Below are positions 35,811 to 45,558 of a stretch of DNA of 64,000 nt, one piece after another. The position numbers and the translations under genes are program-made. The DNA is from Chthonomonas calidirosea (lineage in GTDB: Bacteria; Armatimonadota; Fimbriimonadia; Fimbriimonadales; Fimbriimonadaceae): NCBI GenBank assembly GCA_945882415.1, contig CAMCWC010000004.1:1-64000 (forward strand), given 5' to 3'. The stretch's first letter is position 1; each line of letters opens with the position of its first letter. The notes beneath the pieces were generated by a model that saw only the letters and a program-made list of their open reading frames with translations, made no database searches and had not been told where the DNA came from.

Positions 35811-37121
35811 CTATCGTGCCGAAATCGGCTCTCCCTTGCGAATGGCGTCCAGCCAGGCCGCTTCGCGATCCACGAACGGCTTCTGTTGAGCCGCTGTCGC
35901 TTGGTGATTGTGCGGCGAGTCGATCATTGGCACCAATTCCTTTTTGCCCGTAGCAGGCATGCCAGGAATCGCGTTGAAGGTTGCCTGGATTCCGGTAGGA
36001 GCACAAACGGTGTCCACCCAGCCAAAGCCGATGAGCACTTTCGACTTGATGTCCTGAGCGAAGTTGTTGACATCGACGTACGGCGCAACCGCCGCAGCCT
36101 TTGGATTTGTTACCGGCAGAAACGGATAAGAAGCACTCCGGTTATAGTTAATCGCACTTAAATCGCTACCCGCCGGAACGTTGGCGATGCTGTGGGTGAT
36201 CGCGGGGTGCAAGCCAGAAACGGCGAGAGTCTGCTGTCCGCCCATACTCGTTCCGATCACGATGAGCGTCTTGCCGTCCCAGTCCGGGTGCTGGGTAACA
36301 AAGTCAACGCTCCGAACCGCGCGCAGATACATCTCAACGAAGTAATTGTTTTCCAGATCGTCGGTACCGATTCCGCTGTAACCCTTGATTGCCGCCGGTA
36401 GGGCGTCATAGTACGATTTGGGTTCTGTCGGCAGCACGTTGTGCGCCTGTGAATTGAAGATCAGATATCCCTGCTCCGCGCGCCAAGTGATCCAGTTTGG
36501 ATCCAGCGGGTATGGCCCCCCTGCCCACTGAAACTGAATGATGGCGGGGTACTTACCCTTCGCCTTTGGCTTAGCCATCTGTCCGTAGATATGCTCGCCC
36601 TTGATGAAATCGAGTTGGTACGTGCCGTACTCAATGCTTTCTCGATTGGTTGGTTTCGGCGTGATGACGGGATGCAAGGACACTTTTCTGGCGTCGGCAA
36701 TGCGTCGATCCCAAAACTTTCGAAAGTCTGCGGGACGCGCAAAAGCCTCGATCTTTGCTGGCGAAATTGCCGCGGCTAGAGCCAGTGGCTTAGCCCCTTC
36801 TGTCGTTAGTTCGACATAAAGGAAAGAGGGCTGATCGCCGAGAACTTCCAGTTTGGCCTCTCCGTTCTGAAACTGCAAAGTGCCAGATGCCACCACGCCC
36901 GCGTTGTCCCGTTTCGCCGTGTACTTGACCGAGCTCAGGGTTGGCGATTTGATGGTCCAAGTCGCCTTTTCGCCAACTTTATAGGTGGCGCTCGGTACGC
37001 TTGGCGTCGCCGAGAGAACCGGAGCATCTTGCCCACGGTCCCGAGCGACAGATACGCAGCCGACCGCCAGCACGACGGCGGAGAGCGCGAAAACGGAAAC
37101 ATTCGAACGGTTAAATTTCAT
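35811..37121 (-). CDS. Cephalosporin-C deacetylase/acetyl-xylan esterase-like lipoprotein (CE7-like)
   Basis: A 436-residue protein with a signal peptide ending in a lipobox-like AVGC, so probably membrane-anchored outside the cytoplasm. An N-terminal beta domain precedes an alpha/beta-hydrolase: FWDRRI, IQFQWAGGPYP, the nucleophile elbow IGTSMGG, IGFGWVDTVCAPTG with the Asp, and SPHNHQ with the His. This order matches acetyl-xylan esterases of CE7, which deacetylate xylo-oligosaccharides. Middle gene of a leftward GH8-CE7-GH36 unit. Confidence 0.8.
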   Translation of the reverse strand: MKFNRSNVSVFALSAVVLAVGCVSVARDRGQDAPVLSATPSVPSATYKVGEKATWTIKSPTLSSVKYTAKRDNAGVVASGTLQFQNGEAKLEVLGDQPSFLYVELTTEGAKPLALAAAISPAKIEAFARPADFRKFWDRRIADARKVSLHPVITPKPTNRESIEYGTYQLDFIKGEHIYGQMAKPKAKGKYPAIIQFQWAGGPYPLDPNWITWRAEQGYLIFNSQAHNVLPTEPKSYYDALPAAIKGYSGIGTDDLENNYFVEMYLRAVRSVDFVTQHPDWDGKTLIVIGTSMGGQQTLAVSGLHPAITHSIANVPAGSDLSAINYNRSASYPFLPVTNPKAAAVAPYVDVNNFAQDIKSKVLIGFGWVDTVCAPTGIQATFNAIPGMPATGKKELVPMIDSPHNHQATAAQQKPFVDREAAWLDAIRKGEPISAR

Positions 37122-37168
37122 ATTGAGAATGTGTTCATCCTAGACCATTTGGGAAGCTTTGTAAACGG

Positions 37169-38464
37169 CTAGCGGCCCGCTTTCGGAGCCCAAATTCGGT
37201 ACTGGCCGCTGGCATGCAAGAGCCCGAACATGTAAAGCATGCCGTCGTAATACCGCCACTGTCCGTTCGGCACCTGGGCATCCCAAAGGTCTTTCACAAA
37301 TCGCTTCGAGACCGGCGAAGTGCTGGCCAAAGCACTGGCCGCATTCATCGCCCGGAGCCCCGTGGGGGTGTATTCCACCAATGGCTTGCCATCGAGGCTG
37401 TAGCTGCCCACGTAGGTCGGTTTTTGGGAGTCGAAGAATTCCAGCATGCGGTTTGACTGCTGAACCTGCCAGGGGTCGGCGGCAAACCAGGCGTGGTCCA
37501 TGGCAATGTTTCCACCCACGCGAACGGCATCAAACAAGAAGTTGTCAGATCGATTGTTCGGATCCCACGGAGCCTTCATCGGCTTTCCGTCGAAGCTTGA
37601 ATAGTCCGGGGTGAGCCCCGTCACCGGGTGCGCGGCTTTTCGGAAGTACTTTCGGCTGGTGATAGCCGCTTCCTTCCAAAATGCCCGATCCTTCTTGGCC
37701 CAGCGCGACCAAAGTTCATAGAAGGCGGGAAGGTGGTAGGAAGGGTCGGTGAACGTGGCGGCGGTGCCGTTCGGGACAAACACCACCTGCTTCTCCTTTC
37801 GATTGAACATGTTTGTCACGGTGTCCGACTTGCCACCGTTGTCCTCTACCTTGTGCAGCATGTGATGCAAAATCGCATCCGCCTCGGAACGATAGTTGTA
37901 GATTCCGGAGCCCGATCCCCAGCGGCCGGCCGCGAAGAATAGGGCCGTGGCAAAGTACTCCTCTCCATCGGAAGCCGGCGCGTTTGCGAGCTTCTTACCG
38001 GCATCGTTGCACTGCCACGCAAAGTAGCCCTTCCACGGCCCGCTCGCGTGCTGCATGTTGGTCTTTGACCACTTCCAAAGCCGATCGAACTCAGCTTTTC
38101 TGCCGTATTGCACGGCCAGCATCATGCCGTAAGACATGCCTTCGCTCCGCACATCATTGTTGCCAATGTCCTTGATGTAGGCCATGTCCGGGCCGACTTC
38201 GAAGTAGACACGCTCGCTCGACGGGTTGCCTAGGAACAACTTGTTCCACGCCTCGTTCAGCTTCGCCGCAATGTCCATGTCCGCCTTCCCGATCTCGCGG
38301 AAGAGGCTGCGGTACTTGCCAGTCTTGAATGAGTTGGGGCTCTTCTTTGCTGGAGCATCTGCCGGGGCCAACTTCGTAAACGGGCGGGCTTGGGCAAATG
38401 CACTCCCGGAAATCACGAGGCATGTGACGGCAACGACGGCGGCTTTGTGGGGCATAGGATTCAT
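37169..38464 (-). CDS. Glycoside hydrolase family 8 (exo-oligoxylanase-like), secreted
   Basis: A 431-residue protein with a Sec signal (cut near SAFAQA). The GH8 signature [12 protein letters not shown] supplies the acid glutamate. The (alpha/alpha)6 barrel carries other family sites ([44 protein letters not shown]). It resembles reducing-end xylose-releasing exo-oligoxylanases. It heads the leftward GH8-CE7-GH36 unit and is divergent from recQ. GH8 also contains endoglucanases and chitosanases; the neighbours favour xylan. Confidence 0.87.
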   Translation of the reverse strand: MNPMPHKAAVVAVTCLVISGSAFAQARPFTKLAPADAPAKKSPNSFKTGKYRSLFREIGKADMDIAAKLNEAWNKLFLGNPSSERVYFEVGPDMAYIKDIGNNDVRSEGMSYGMMLAVQYGRKAEFDRLWKWSKTNMQHASGPWKGYFAWQCNDAGKKLANAPASDGEEYFATALFFAAGRWGSGSGIYNYRSEADAILHHMLHKVEDNGGKSDTVTNMFNRKEKQVVFVPNGTAATFTDPSYHLPAFYELWSRWAKKDRAFWKEAAITSRKYFRKAAHPVTGLTPDYSSFDGKPMKAPWDPNNRSDNFLFDAVRVGGNIAMDHAWFAADPWQVQQSNRMLEFFDSQKPTYVGSYSLDGKPLVEYTPTGLRAMNAASALASTSPVSKRFVKDLWDAQVPNGQWRYYDGMLYMFGLLHASGQYRIWAPKAGR

Positions 38465-38528
38465 CTTATTCTGTTCCTGACGCTCATCCTGCGCAACGGA
38501 GTCGGACCTTAATATTTCACTACGAGTG

Positions 38529-38558
38529 TTGGCAAATGGGTAGTCGCTTGTCTATACT
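38529..38558 (+). promoter_or_regulatory. Predicted recQ promoter
   Basis: TTGGCA (38529-38534) and TATACT (38553-38558) are separated by 18 bases, 21 bases before the recQ ATG. Both hexamers are one base from the sigma-70 consensus. The promoter sits in the 115-base gap between GH8 and recQ. Confidence 0.6.
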
Positions 38559-38579
38559 AAAGGCGCGAGAAAGATAGAC

Positions 38580-40745
38580 ATGGCAGCACCGGTGATGGAG
38601 CAAGAAGGCGTTTCGGCGGCGCTGAACCGCGTATGGGGTTTCAACGAGTTACGCCCACTGCAGAGTGAAGTGGTCAGCGCTTCACTCAAGAATCGCGACG
38701 CCGTGGTGGTCATGCCGACTGGCGGCGGAAAGAGCCTTTGCTTCCAACTGCCCGCGATTGTGACCAACACCCTCACCGTCGTGATTTCTCCCCTCATCGC
38801 CTTAATGAAGGACCAGGTCGATTCGCTTTCGGTTGTCGGCGTTCCAGCGGCCGCGCTGAACTCGTCCTTGAGCCCAGAGGAAGAGGCGAACATTGTTGCG
38901 AAGCTTCGCGCCGGTGATCTCCGCCTGCTTTATGTCAGCCCGGAGAGACTCCTGCTTCCGGCAACTTTGAACTTGCTAAAGCAGGGCCGAGGGGTCGCTC
39001 GATTTGCCATAGACGAAGCCCACTGTATCAGCGCTTGGGGCCACGACTTCCGGCCCGAGTTCCGACTATTGCATCGCATTAAAGATGCTTTCCCGGGGGT
39101 GCCGGTACAGGCGTTCACCGCCACCGCCACGCCGAAAGTGCAACGCGACATCGCAATTCAGCTTGGCCTTGAGAGGCCCTTGAAATTCGTCGGAATCTTT
39201 GACCGTCCCAACCTGACCTACCGGATCGTATCGAAAGACGACACGGTCGGCCGCATTGCGGAAGCGGTCGGCCGCTATCCCGATGAAGGCGTGATCGTCT
39301 ATTGCCTGGCGCGGAAAGATACGGAGAGCATCGCGAATGCTCTAGTCGCTCGCGGAATCAGCGCGGTTGCCTACCATGCTGGTCTGCCAAACGATGTTCG
39401 GCGAAAAGTCAGCGAAAACTTCGCCCAGGAAAAGGTGAACGTCATCGTCGCGACCGTCGCCTTCGGCATGGGCATTGACCGTGGAAACGTTCGCTGCGTC
39501 ATCCATGAGTGCATCCCAAAGAGCATGGAGGGCTATCAACAAGAAACGGGCCGCGCAGGCCGAGACGGGCAGCCGAGCGAATGTGTGTTGCTGTATAGCC
39601 ACGGCGACGTGCTTCGGCTGAAGCGCCTGCTTGCCGGTGGCGACCCGCACCACCTCACGCTTCTCGAAGAGGTGCGGCGGTTTGCGACCTCGCACGAGTG
39701 TCGGCACAAGGCGCTGAGCGAGCACTTTGGTCAGGAATATCCGGTTTCAGATGGCGGGTGCGGCGCGTGTGACGTGTGTACCGGCGGAATGAAACGGCTG
39801 GGCAACTCTCAGGCCGTGGCGACCCGAATCTTGGAGACGGCGATTGCCCTCTCCGAAGGGGAAAAGAGCTTCGGGGTCGGCGTTTTGGCCGGTGTCCTTC
39901 TCGGCTCGCGAGTGAAGATGATTCTGGAACGCGGGGCTGACCGCGCACCGGGGTTCGGGGCATTCGCCTCCGAAGAAAAGGAACGCGTGTCCTCTTGGAT
40001 TCACCAAATGGTGGATCTGGGACTGCTCCAGGTGTCCGGCGGGGACTATCCGGTGCTCTCGTTAACCGAGGCTGGGCGAGAGGTCTTGGAGACCGGAGCC
40101 GAAGTTAGCCTGATCGAGAATGTGGCCCTTGTGCGTTCGGTGAAGGCAACCGGCACCGATCTCGACGCCGTTTCTGAGGAACTGTATGTCAAGTTTCGAA
40201 CCTGGCGCCGGGCAACTTCGGCGGAGAAAGGCGTCCCGGCCTACGTCATCTTCCACGATGCCACGCTCATGCGAGTCGCCAGCATTCGACCCTCGACGCC
40301 AGAGAATCTCCGTGCGATCTCGGGGGTTGGCGATAAGCAGGCCGCCGAGTACGGTTCCAGCCTGCTGCGAATGATCCGCGAGTTCGCGGAAGAAACCGGT
40401 GCCGGGCTCGATACCGGCGCGACGCCGGTCATCCAGAGCACCAAGGCATTGCCGAAGAATGGCAGCTATGCCGACCACTTCGAAGCACACGCCAGTATCG
40501 AGGACATTTGCCGCATCGCCAGCGTCAAGCCGACGACGGTGTGGGGGCATCTCACCACCTGGGTCGCAACGACGAAGCCCAAATCCATCGAACCCTGGCT
40601 TGATGCAGAAACGATTGCACGGGTCAAAGCCGCACTTGCCGCAGTCGGCGGAACCCAGTTGAAACCGGTCTTTGAGTATCTGAGCGAAACCGTGCCGTAC
40701 GATAAAATCCGCGTCGTCCGTGCGTTTCTAGAAACGGAGAGTTAA
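38580..40745 (+). CDS. recQ: RecQ-family ATP-dependent DNA helicase
   Basis: A 721-residue 3'-5' helicase. The Walker A site is GGGKSLCFQLPA near 47-58; DEAHCISAWGHDFRPEF near 145 gives the DEAH box and aromatic loop; the second RecA domain contains ETGRAGRDG. A zinc-binding region with C-x2-C (CGACDVC) and a winged-helix RQC-like part follow, then an HRDC-like helical region near residues 530-600 and an extra C-terminal helical segment. It acts in recombination and fork repair. The AAA ATPase starts three bases after its stop. Confidence 0.95.
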   Translation: MAAPVMEQEGVSAALNRVWGFNELRPLQSEVVSASLKNRDAVVVMPTGGGKSLCFQLPAIVTNTLTVVISPLIALMKDQVDSLSVVGVPAAALNSSLSPEEEANIVAKLRAGDLRLLYVSPERLLLPATLNLLKQGRGVARFAIDEAHCISAWGHDFRPEFRLLHRIKDAFPGVPVQAFTATATPKVQRDIAIQLGLERPLKFVGIFDRPNLTYRIVSKDDTVGRIAEAVGRYPDEGVIVYCLARKDTESIANALVARGISAVAYHAGLPNDVRRKVSENFAQEKVNVIVATVAFGMGIDRGNVRCVIHECIPKSMEGYQQETGRAGRDGQPSECVLLYSHGDVLRLKRLLAGGDPHHLTLLEEVRRFATSHECRHKALSEHFGQEYPVSDGGCGACDVCTGGMKRLGNSQAVATRILETAIALSEGEKSFGVGVLAGVLLGSRVKMILERGADRAPGFGAFASEEKERVSSWIHQMVDLGLLQVSGGDYPVLSLTEAGREVLETGAEVSLIENVALVRSVKATGTDLDAVSEELYVKFRTWRRATSAEKGVPAYVIFHDATLMRVASIRPSTPENLRAISGVGDKQAAEYGSSLLRMIREFAEETGAGLDTGATPVIQSTKALPKNGSYADHFEAHASIEDICRIASVKPTTVWGHLTTWVATTKPKSIEPWLDAETIARVKAALAAVGGTQLKPVFEYLSETVPYDKIRVVRAFLETES

Positions 40746-40748
40746 GCC

Positions 40749-41864
40749 TTGCAGGTTCGATCTTTCAGCGTTTCAAAGTACCGGTCGATCTACGATCTCG
40801 AAGTGCGGCTGAAGCACATCAACGTCGTAACCGGCGCAAACGGCTGTGGAAAGAGCAACCTGTTCAACGCCTTTCGGCTGGTGAAGGAGACGATTCTCGG
40901 AAGGCTAAACGAGCGACTCGTGGCCGAAGGCGGCCTTGGGTCCGTCTTCTGGGCAGGCCCTCGAAAAGTCGCGCCAAACCAGCGGATCGGCTTACACGTG
41001 GTCAGCGACGATTTTGAGTACGAAGTCGAGTTTGGCTTTCAAACTCAAACTACCGCTGCGAACAAGCCGGCCTGGGGAATGGTGCCGCCAATGTTTCCCA
41101 TGGACCCGATGGTCAAAAAGGAAATGATTAAGCTCGGTGGCCGCGTCATGGTCGACCGAGGCAGCCGTTCCGCGATGCTGCGAAAACTGACGGGCGAGCA
41201 AGTCAAGCATCCAGAGATTATCGAAACCCTTTCGATCTTTGCGCAGATTGAAAACGCGGAGGACTATCCGTACCTGCAAGCCATTCGACAAGCGGCTGAG
41301 CGGTGGGTCCTTTATCACGAGTTTCGAACCGACGAGAGCTCTCCGGCTCGCGCTCTGAGCGCAGATACGTACCCGCGTCGGTTTGCCTCGGACGGGAGCA
41401 ATCTCGGGGCCTCGCTCTATCTCATCAATGAAATCGGGAACTACGATGCACTCGTCGACTGCGTCAAGGAAGCCTTGCCAGAATCTGACCTGACCATTGA
41501 TCGGATCCGATTCAAGATGCTCCATCAGGGCCTCATGCGCCCGACAGAACCACACGAACTCTCCGACGGCACCCTAAAGTTCCTCTGCCTCGCCGCCGCC
41601 TGCTATCACCCGCACCCGCCGCAACTCATGTTCTTCAACGAGCCCGAAGCCAGCCTCAACTCTGCCGCCATCGCGCCGCTCGCGAGAATGCTCGAGTACG
41701 CCTCCATGTCAAGCCAAATCTGGGTAACCACCCACTCCACCGAACTCGCCCAACACCTGAAACGAATGCCCGAAGTGAAGTTCCTGCCGCTAGAAAAGAA
41801 CGACGGCGAAACCGTCCTCGTCGGCGGAAGCCGACGAGGGAAGTACGTCTTGGACGAAGAATGA
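40749..41864 (+). CDS. AAA family ATPase (COG4637-like predicted ATPase)
   Basis: A 371-residue SMC/RecF-like ATPase beginning with TTG. The N-terminal FSVSKYRSIYDLEV and the Walker A GANGCGKSN (about 33-41) are typical. Walker B is LMFFNEPEASL with Asn where most have Asp, which is usual for this subgroup; ELSDGTLKFLCLA is the signature and WVTTHSTELA the H-loop. Such proteins appear singly or with nucleases. Here it follows recQ closely, suggesting a nucleic-acid role, but nothing more specific can be read. Confidence 0.88.
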   Translation: MQVRSFSVSKYRSIYDLEVRLKHINVVTGANGCGKSNLFNAFRLVKETILGRLNERLVAEGGLGSVFWAGPRKVAPNQRIGLHVVSDDFEYEVEFGFQTQTTAANKPAWGMVPPMFPMDPMVKKEMIKLGGRVMVDRGSRSAMLRKLTGEQVKHPEIIETLSIFAQIENAEDYPYLQAIRQAAERWVLYHEFRTDESSPARALSADTYPRRFASDGSNLGASLYLINEIGNYDALVDCVKEALPESDLTIDRIRFKMLHQGLMRPTEPHELSDGTLKFLCLAAACYHPHPPQLMFFNEPEASLNSAAIAPLARMLEYASMSSQIWVTTHSTELAQHLKRMPEVKFLPLEKNDGETVLVGGSRRGKYVLDEE

Positions 41865-41924
41865 ATGTCCGTCCGGACCGGTCATGCGGTCCGTTTGCGC
41901 TCGACAGGTAACGTAGCGGCGTCG

Positions 41925-42188
41925 ATGGTTTGGATTCTGCTCGTTCTGAGTAACGTTGTTTCGTTTGGGTTGATCTACCTAGACAAGCAATTGGCCCAGC
42001 AGGGCAGGCGGCGCATCTCCGAAAAGAACCTGCTCCTTGCCGCTGCTCTCGGCGGGTGGCCGGCATCGTTCCTGGCGCAGCAGCTGTTCCGGCACAAGAC
42101 CAAGAAGGGCTCCTTCAAAGTCGCATTCTGGATTACCGCCGCGATAAGCGTTCTGCTTTTCGTTGCCTTAATCAGTCAGATGAGATAG
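41925..42188 (+). CDS. DUF1294 family small membrane protein
   Basis: An 87-residue protein with two or three transmembrane segments. The DUF1294 hallmarks are visible: YLDKQLAQQGRRRISEKNLL, GGWPASFLAQQLFRHKTKKGSF and a final hydrophobic helix. I prefer ATG 41925 because the family begins directly with the first helix; an ATG at 41865, right after the AAA stop, would add 20 residues. The function is unknown. Confidence 0.8.
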   Translation: MVWILLVLSNVVSFGLIYLDKQLAQQGRRRISEKNLLLAAALGGWPASFLAQQLFRHKTKKGSFKVAFWITAAISVLLFVALISQMR

Positions 42189-42190
42189 CC

Positions 42191-43813
42191 CTAGAACACC
42201 TTGCGCCCCGCAACATAAGTCGCCTTCGCGCGAAGATTCTTGGTGCCGTTCTTTGCATAGGGCCAGCCATCAAGCAAAACGAAGTCCGCCTGATATCCCG
42301 GCGCTAGCCGACCAAGGTCCTTCTCGCGAAAAATCGCGTATGCGCTCGTCCGAGTGTAAGCATCCAGTGCCTGGTCGAAGCTGATGTTCTGCTCTGGCAT
42401 CCAGATCGAACCGCCCAAAATTTCCCCGGTAACGGCCGTGTGGATACCGACCCAAGGATCGATCGTCACGACCGGAAAGTCACTGCCGAAGGTCAGTTTT
42501 GCTCCGGACTTGAGGAAGGTCTTAAACGTGTAGCTGCTCTGGCTGCGCTCGGTTCCGATCACGTCATCGCAATATCGGCCGTCGTCCGCCTTATGGAACG
42601 GCTGCATGGATGGCAACACCCCGAGCTTAGCGAACCGGCCAACTTCCGAGGGTAACAAGTGCTGAGCGTGTTCAATCCGAAACCGCCGACTAGCGAGCGA
42701 AGGCACCTGAGCGTACAGGTCCAGCGCATCTTTGTTCGCTTGATCCCCAATGGCATGGGTGATGACCTGGAGGTTCGCGTCCGCTGCGCTTTTGATCAAC
42801 TGGGCATACAGTCCGTTCGTCGCCCCAATTCGCGGCAGGCCCCGCCAGTCCGCGGGTTGAGTCGGCAGCGGTTTCGTGAATGGCGCGGCCATGAAGGCAC
42901 TACGAGAACCGAGAGAGCCATCCATATACAACTTGATCCCGCGCGGCTCGAACCAGCCCGGAATCGGCTTGGCCTGAGTTGCCATACCTACAACCATCGG
43001 CGACTCGGATTGCAAGTAAACGCCAAACCGGATTGACCGATTCGGGCTCGACGCATACTCGCGAACCGTCGCAACCGCCAGCGGGTCCATGATGTCGCCG
43101 ACGGCAGTAACTCCAAATCGGTTAGCCTCTGCCACCACCGCCTTCAGCCCTTCGCGAAGTTGTAGTGGCGTAGCCGACGGAGTCTGGATGAGCGGCATCG
43201 CCGCATCCACCAAAATTCCGGTCGGTTCTCCGGTTTTCGGATCACGTTCAATGCTTCCACCCGGCGGGTCGGCGGGTCCGTCCTTCGTAATCCCGGCGAG
43301 CCGAAGGGCAGCGGAGTTAGCAAGCAGGCTGTGCCCGTCCATCCGCGTCAGCACCGCAGGGCGATCTCCGGTCACGGCATCAATCCAGTTCCGGTGCGGG
43401 GTCTCCTTAACCTTGTAGCTCTCAGTCGACCACCCGCGTCCGCTCAGCCAGGCGCCTTCCGGCAAGGTAGCTACCTTCATGCGAACCAACTCGATGAACT
43501 GTGCCTTCGACGTCGCAACCCGCAGGTCCAGGCCGTACTTGAAACCGACCCCGGCCCGGGCAAGATGCGTGTGGGCATCAATAATTCCGGGTGTGAGCAG
43601 GCGCCCCTTCGCATCAAGCACCTGCGTCTTTGGCCCGCGCAGTCCCTGCGTGCTCTTGCCAACGTAAACAATCTTTCCCGCCCGCACGCCGAGAACCGAG
43701 TTCTGGGTCAGCGCACCGTCCGTCCAAATCTTTGCGTTGACGACCAACAGGTCGGCAGTCGGCGGAGGAAGAATGGCGGCGGTGAAGAGCATGAGCAAGT
43801 TTTGCACATTCAA
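42191..43813 (-). CDS. Amidohydrolase family protein (YtcJ-like)
   Basis: A roughly 540-residue metal-dependent hydrolase. Signatures: the metal-binding DAHTHL near residue 80, LSGRGW, GVTAVGDIMDP, RFRIEHAQHL and FGSDFPVVTIDPW. A hydrophobic N-terminus (LLMLFTAAIL) may be a signal peptide. TTG 43813, GTG 43807 and ATG 43792 are possible starts. YtcJ-like enzymes hydrolyse formamide or N-substituted substrates. It follows GH43 by 18 bases in the same direction, but a shared function is not evident. Confidence 0.87.
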   Translation of the reverse strand: MNVQNLLMLFTAAILPPPTADLLVVNAKIWTDGALTQNSVLGVRAGKIVYVGKSTQGLRGPKTQVLDAKGRLLTPGIIDAHTHLARAGVGFKYGLDLRVATSKAQFIELVRMKVATLPEGAWLSGRGWSTESYKVKETPHRNWIDAVTGDRPAVLTRMDGHSLLANSAALRLAGITKDGPADPPGGSIERDPKTGEPTGILVDAAMPLIQTPSATPLQLREGLKAVVAEANRFGVTAVGDIMDPLAVATVREYASSPNRSIRFGVYLQSESPMVVGMATQAKPIPGWFEPRGIKLYMDGSLGSRSAFMAAPFTKPLPTQPADWRGLPRIGATNGLYAQLIKSAADANLQVITHAIGDQANKDALDLYAQVPSLASRRFRIEHAQHLLPSEVGRFAKLGVLPSMQPFHKADDGRYCDDVIGTERSQSSYTFKTFLKSGAKLTFGSDFPVVTIDPWVGIHTAVTGEILGGSIWMPEQNISFDQALDAYTRTSAYAIFREKDLGRLAPGYQADFVLLDGWPYAKNGTKNLRAKATYVAGRKVF

Positions 43814-43831
43814 AACCGAAGGAATTCGTTC

Positions 43832-45409
43832 CTAAGGTCTTGCAGAAAGCTCGGTGCTGACCCGATAAAAGTCAAAGTCGGCATGCCCGCCCGCAGACTT
43901 CGTCGCGTAGTTAAACAGCCCAAATCGGCAGCCCATGAAGTGAGTTAGATCGTAACGCAGCTTCACCGGCTTGCCGACAGCGTTCCAAGTTTTGCCGTCA
44001 AGGCTGTAAAAGAAAGTCGCCTCATCGCGACCGTCGCGAAAGTCGCACTCAATCTTGAGATAGACCCAGCTAGAACCAACCCGGACCGACTCCACTTCCA
44101 CCGGCGAGCCCGATTCTGCGCTGACCACGACGACGGAAAACTCATCGCCTGATCGCTTCACCCCGACGTAGCCATAGCGCCCCATCAACGCCACCAGCCC
44201 GGCGACGTCTCCATCCTTCAACCCCTGAGCATCAAGCCGCGTCGTCGCGGAACTCACCGGCCCGAAAGTGCGCTGAGTCAACGTGTTTCTGGCTTCCACC
44301 ACCGACGAATCCACCCGCCCAGTTATCAACCGCAAGAACCCCGGCCGAGCACTTAGTGACCAGGTATCGCGGTCCGGATTGTGATTCCACTGCCAAGCCA
44401 AAGGCAGTGCGCGCTGGCCGCGACGCCGGGAGAATTCATCTGAAGCGACAATTCCGGAGACTCCGAGCTTCGCCCCGGGCAAGTCCAAGGTCGCCGGAGC
44501 TTTGCCGTCAATCCCAACCACCGGCCAGCCATCCTCCCACGTCATCGGCACCAACCATGGGATCCGGCCAACCGCCTCCGTATCTCGGAACAGGTAACTA
44601 AACCATCGCCCGTCTGGCGTATCCACAATCCCGCCCTGGGCGATGCCCTGATCGTTAAACATCACTCGACCTTCGTACGGACCATCAATCGTGTCCGCAC
44701 GATGGACCAACTCCATCCTAATCCCGCCTCTCGGCCAGGTGATGTTGCAAATGTAGTACTTGCCTCTGACCTTGAACAACTGCGAGCCTTCCGCCGGCAA
44801 CCCCGGCTGACCACCCGCGACCGCCGTCGCGTTCCTGATGATCACCTTGTTGGTCCCGCCCGGTTTAACCCCCGAGAGATCCTCGTTCAGTTCGACGAGC
44901 CGAATATCCCCCGCTCCGTACACCAAATACACTCGCCCATCGTCGTCGAAGAAAAGCGAATGATCGTGAAAAGACGGGGAGAAAGAGACCTCTTTCCACG
45001 GTTCCTTTTCGGGATTCTTAGTTGTGAAAATGTAAGTCTTTCCGGTCGTCGAGGAAAAAGTCGTCGCGTAAAACGTGCCCTTGTGATAGCGCAAACTCGG
45101 TGCCCAAGAGCCCTTTCCATAGGCGTTCTTCCCGTTTTGCAAGGTCAACGCGTCGTTGTCGCCCAGCGTCTCGTAGGCGTAACTCACCAACTTCCAATTC
45201 ACCAGGTCGGTCGACTTCATGATTGGCAGCCCCGGGCTCATGTGCATCGTCGTGCTGGCCATGTAGTAAGCCTTGCCAACTCGGACGATCGAGACATCCG
45301 GCACGTCGGCCCAAAGAATCGGATTTTTAGGTTTTGCGGTTTCCATTTTCAGCTCCGTGGTCGAAAACGCAAGCGCCGCCGCGCCGCAGATGCAGAGGGT
45401 GAGCAACAT
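43832..45409 (-). CDS. Glycoside hydrolase family 43 (beta-xylosidase/arabinofuranosidase-like), secreted
   Basis: A 525-residue protein starting at ATG 45409 with a signal peptide (MLLTLCICGAAALAFS); an upstream TTG at 45430 is less likely. The five-bladed propeller has the catalytic base in DVPDVSIVRVG, the pKa-tuning Asp in FHDHSLFFDDDG and the acid glutamate in PAEGSQLFKV. The C-terminal beta-sandwich (from about 335) is the accessory domain common in xylan-active GH43. It probably releases xylose or arabinose from xylo-oligosaccharides. Two inverted repeats lie upstream. Confidence 0.9.
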   Translation of the reverse strand: MLLTLCICGAAALAFSTTELKMETAKPKNPILWADVPDVSIVRVGKAYYMASTTMHMSPGLPIMKSTDLVNWKLVSYAYETLGDNDALTLQNGKNAYGKGSWAPSLRYHKGTFYATTFSSTTGKTYIFTTKNPEKEPWKEVSFSPSFHDHSLFFDDDGRVYLVYGAGDIRLVELNEDLSGVKPGGTNKVIIRNATAVAGGQPGLPAEGSQLFKVRGKYYICNITWPRGGIRMELVHRADTIDGPYEGRVMFNDQGIAQGGIVDTPDGRWFSYLFRDTEAVGRIPWLVPMTWEDGWPVVGIDGKAPATLDLPGAKLGVSGIVASDEFSRRRGQRALPLAWQWNHNPDRDTWSLSARPGFLRLITGRVDSSVVEARNTLTQRTFGPVSSATTRLDAQGLKDGDVAGLVALMGRYGYVGVKRSGDEFSVVVVSAESGSPVEVESVRVGSSWVYLKIECDFRDGRDEATFFYSLDGKTWNAVGKPVKLRYDLTHFMGCRFGLFNYATKSAGGHADFDFYRVSTELSARP

Positions 45410-45445
45410 ATATTTTGGACGGGCTACCAACCCGTCAATGGCTCC

Positions 45446-45461
45446 TATTTACCCGTAAATA
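45446..45461. promoter_or_regulatory. Perfect inverted repeat upstream of GH43
   Basis: TATTTAC-CC-GTAAATA is a perfect 7-bp inverted repeat, 36 bases before the GH43 ATG and about 98 before the divergent SWIM gene start. Its size and position suit an operator. A second, weaker repeat (GACGGG/CCCGTC) lies closer to the gene at 45419-45437. Confidence 0.5.
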
Positions 45462-45558
45462 TCACTCCCGCCCTCGTCATCCCAACGGCGAAATTTTACG
45501 CCGCGAGATTTATGGATCCCCTGCTGCAAACTGGTTGTGAGAGTGTAATACTAAGTTG

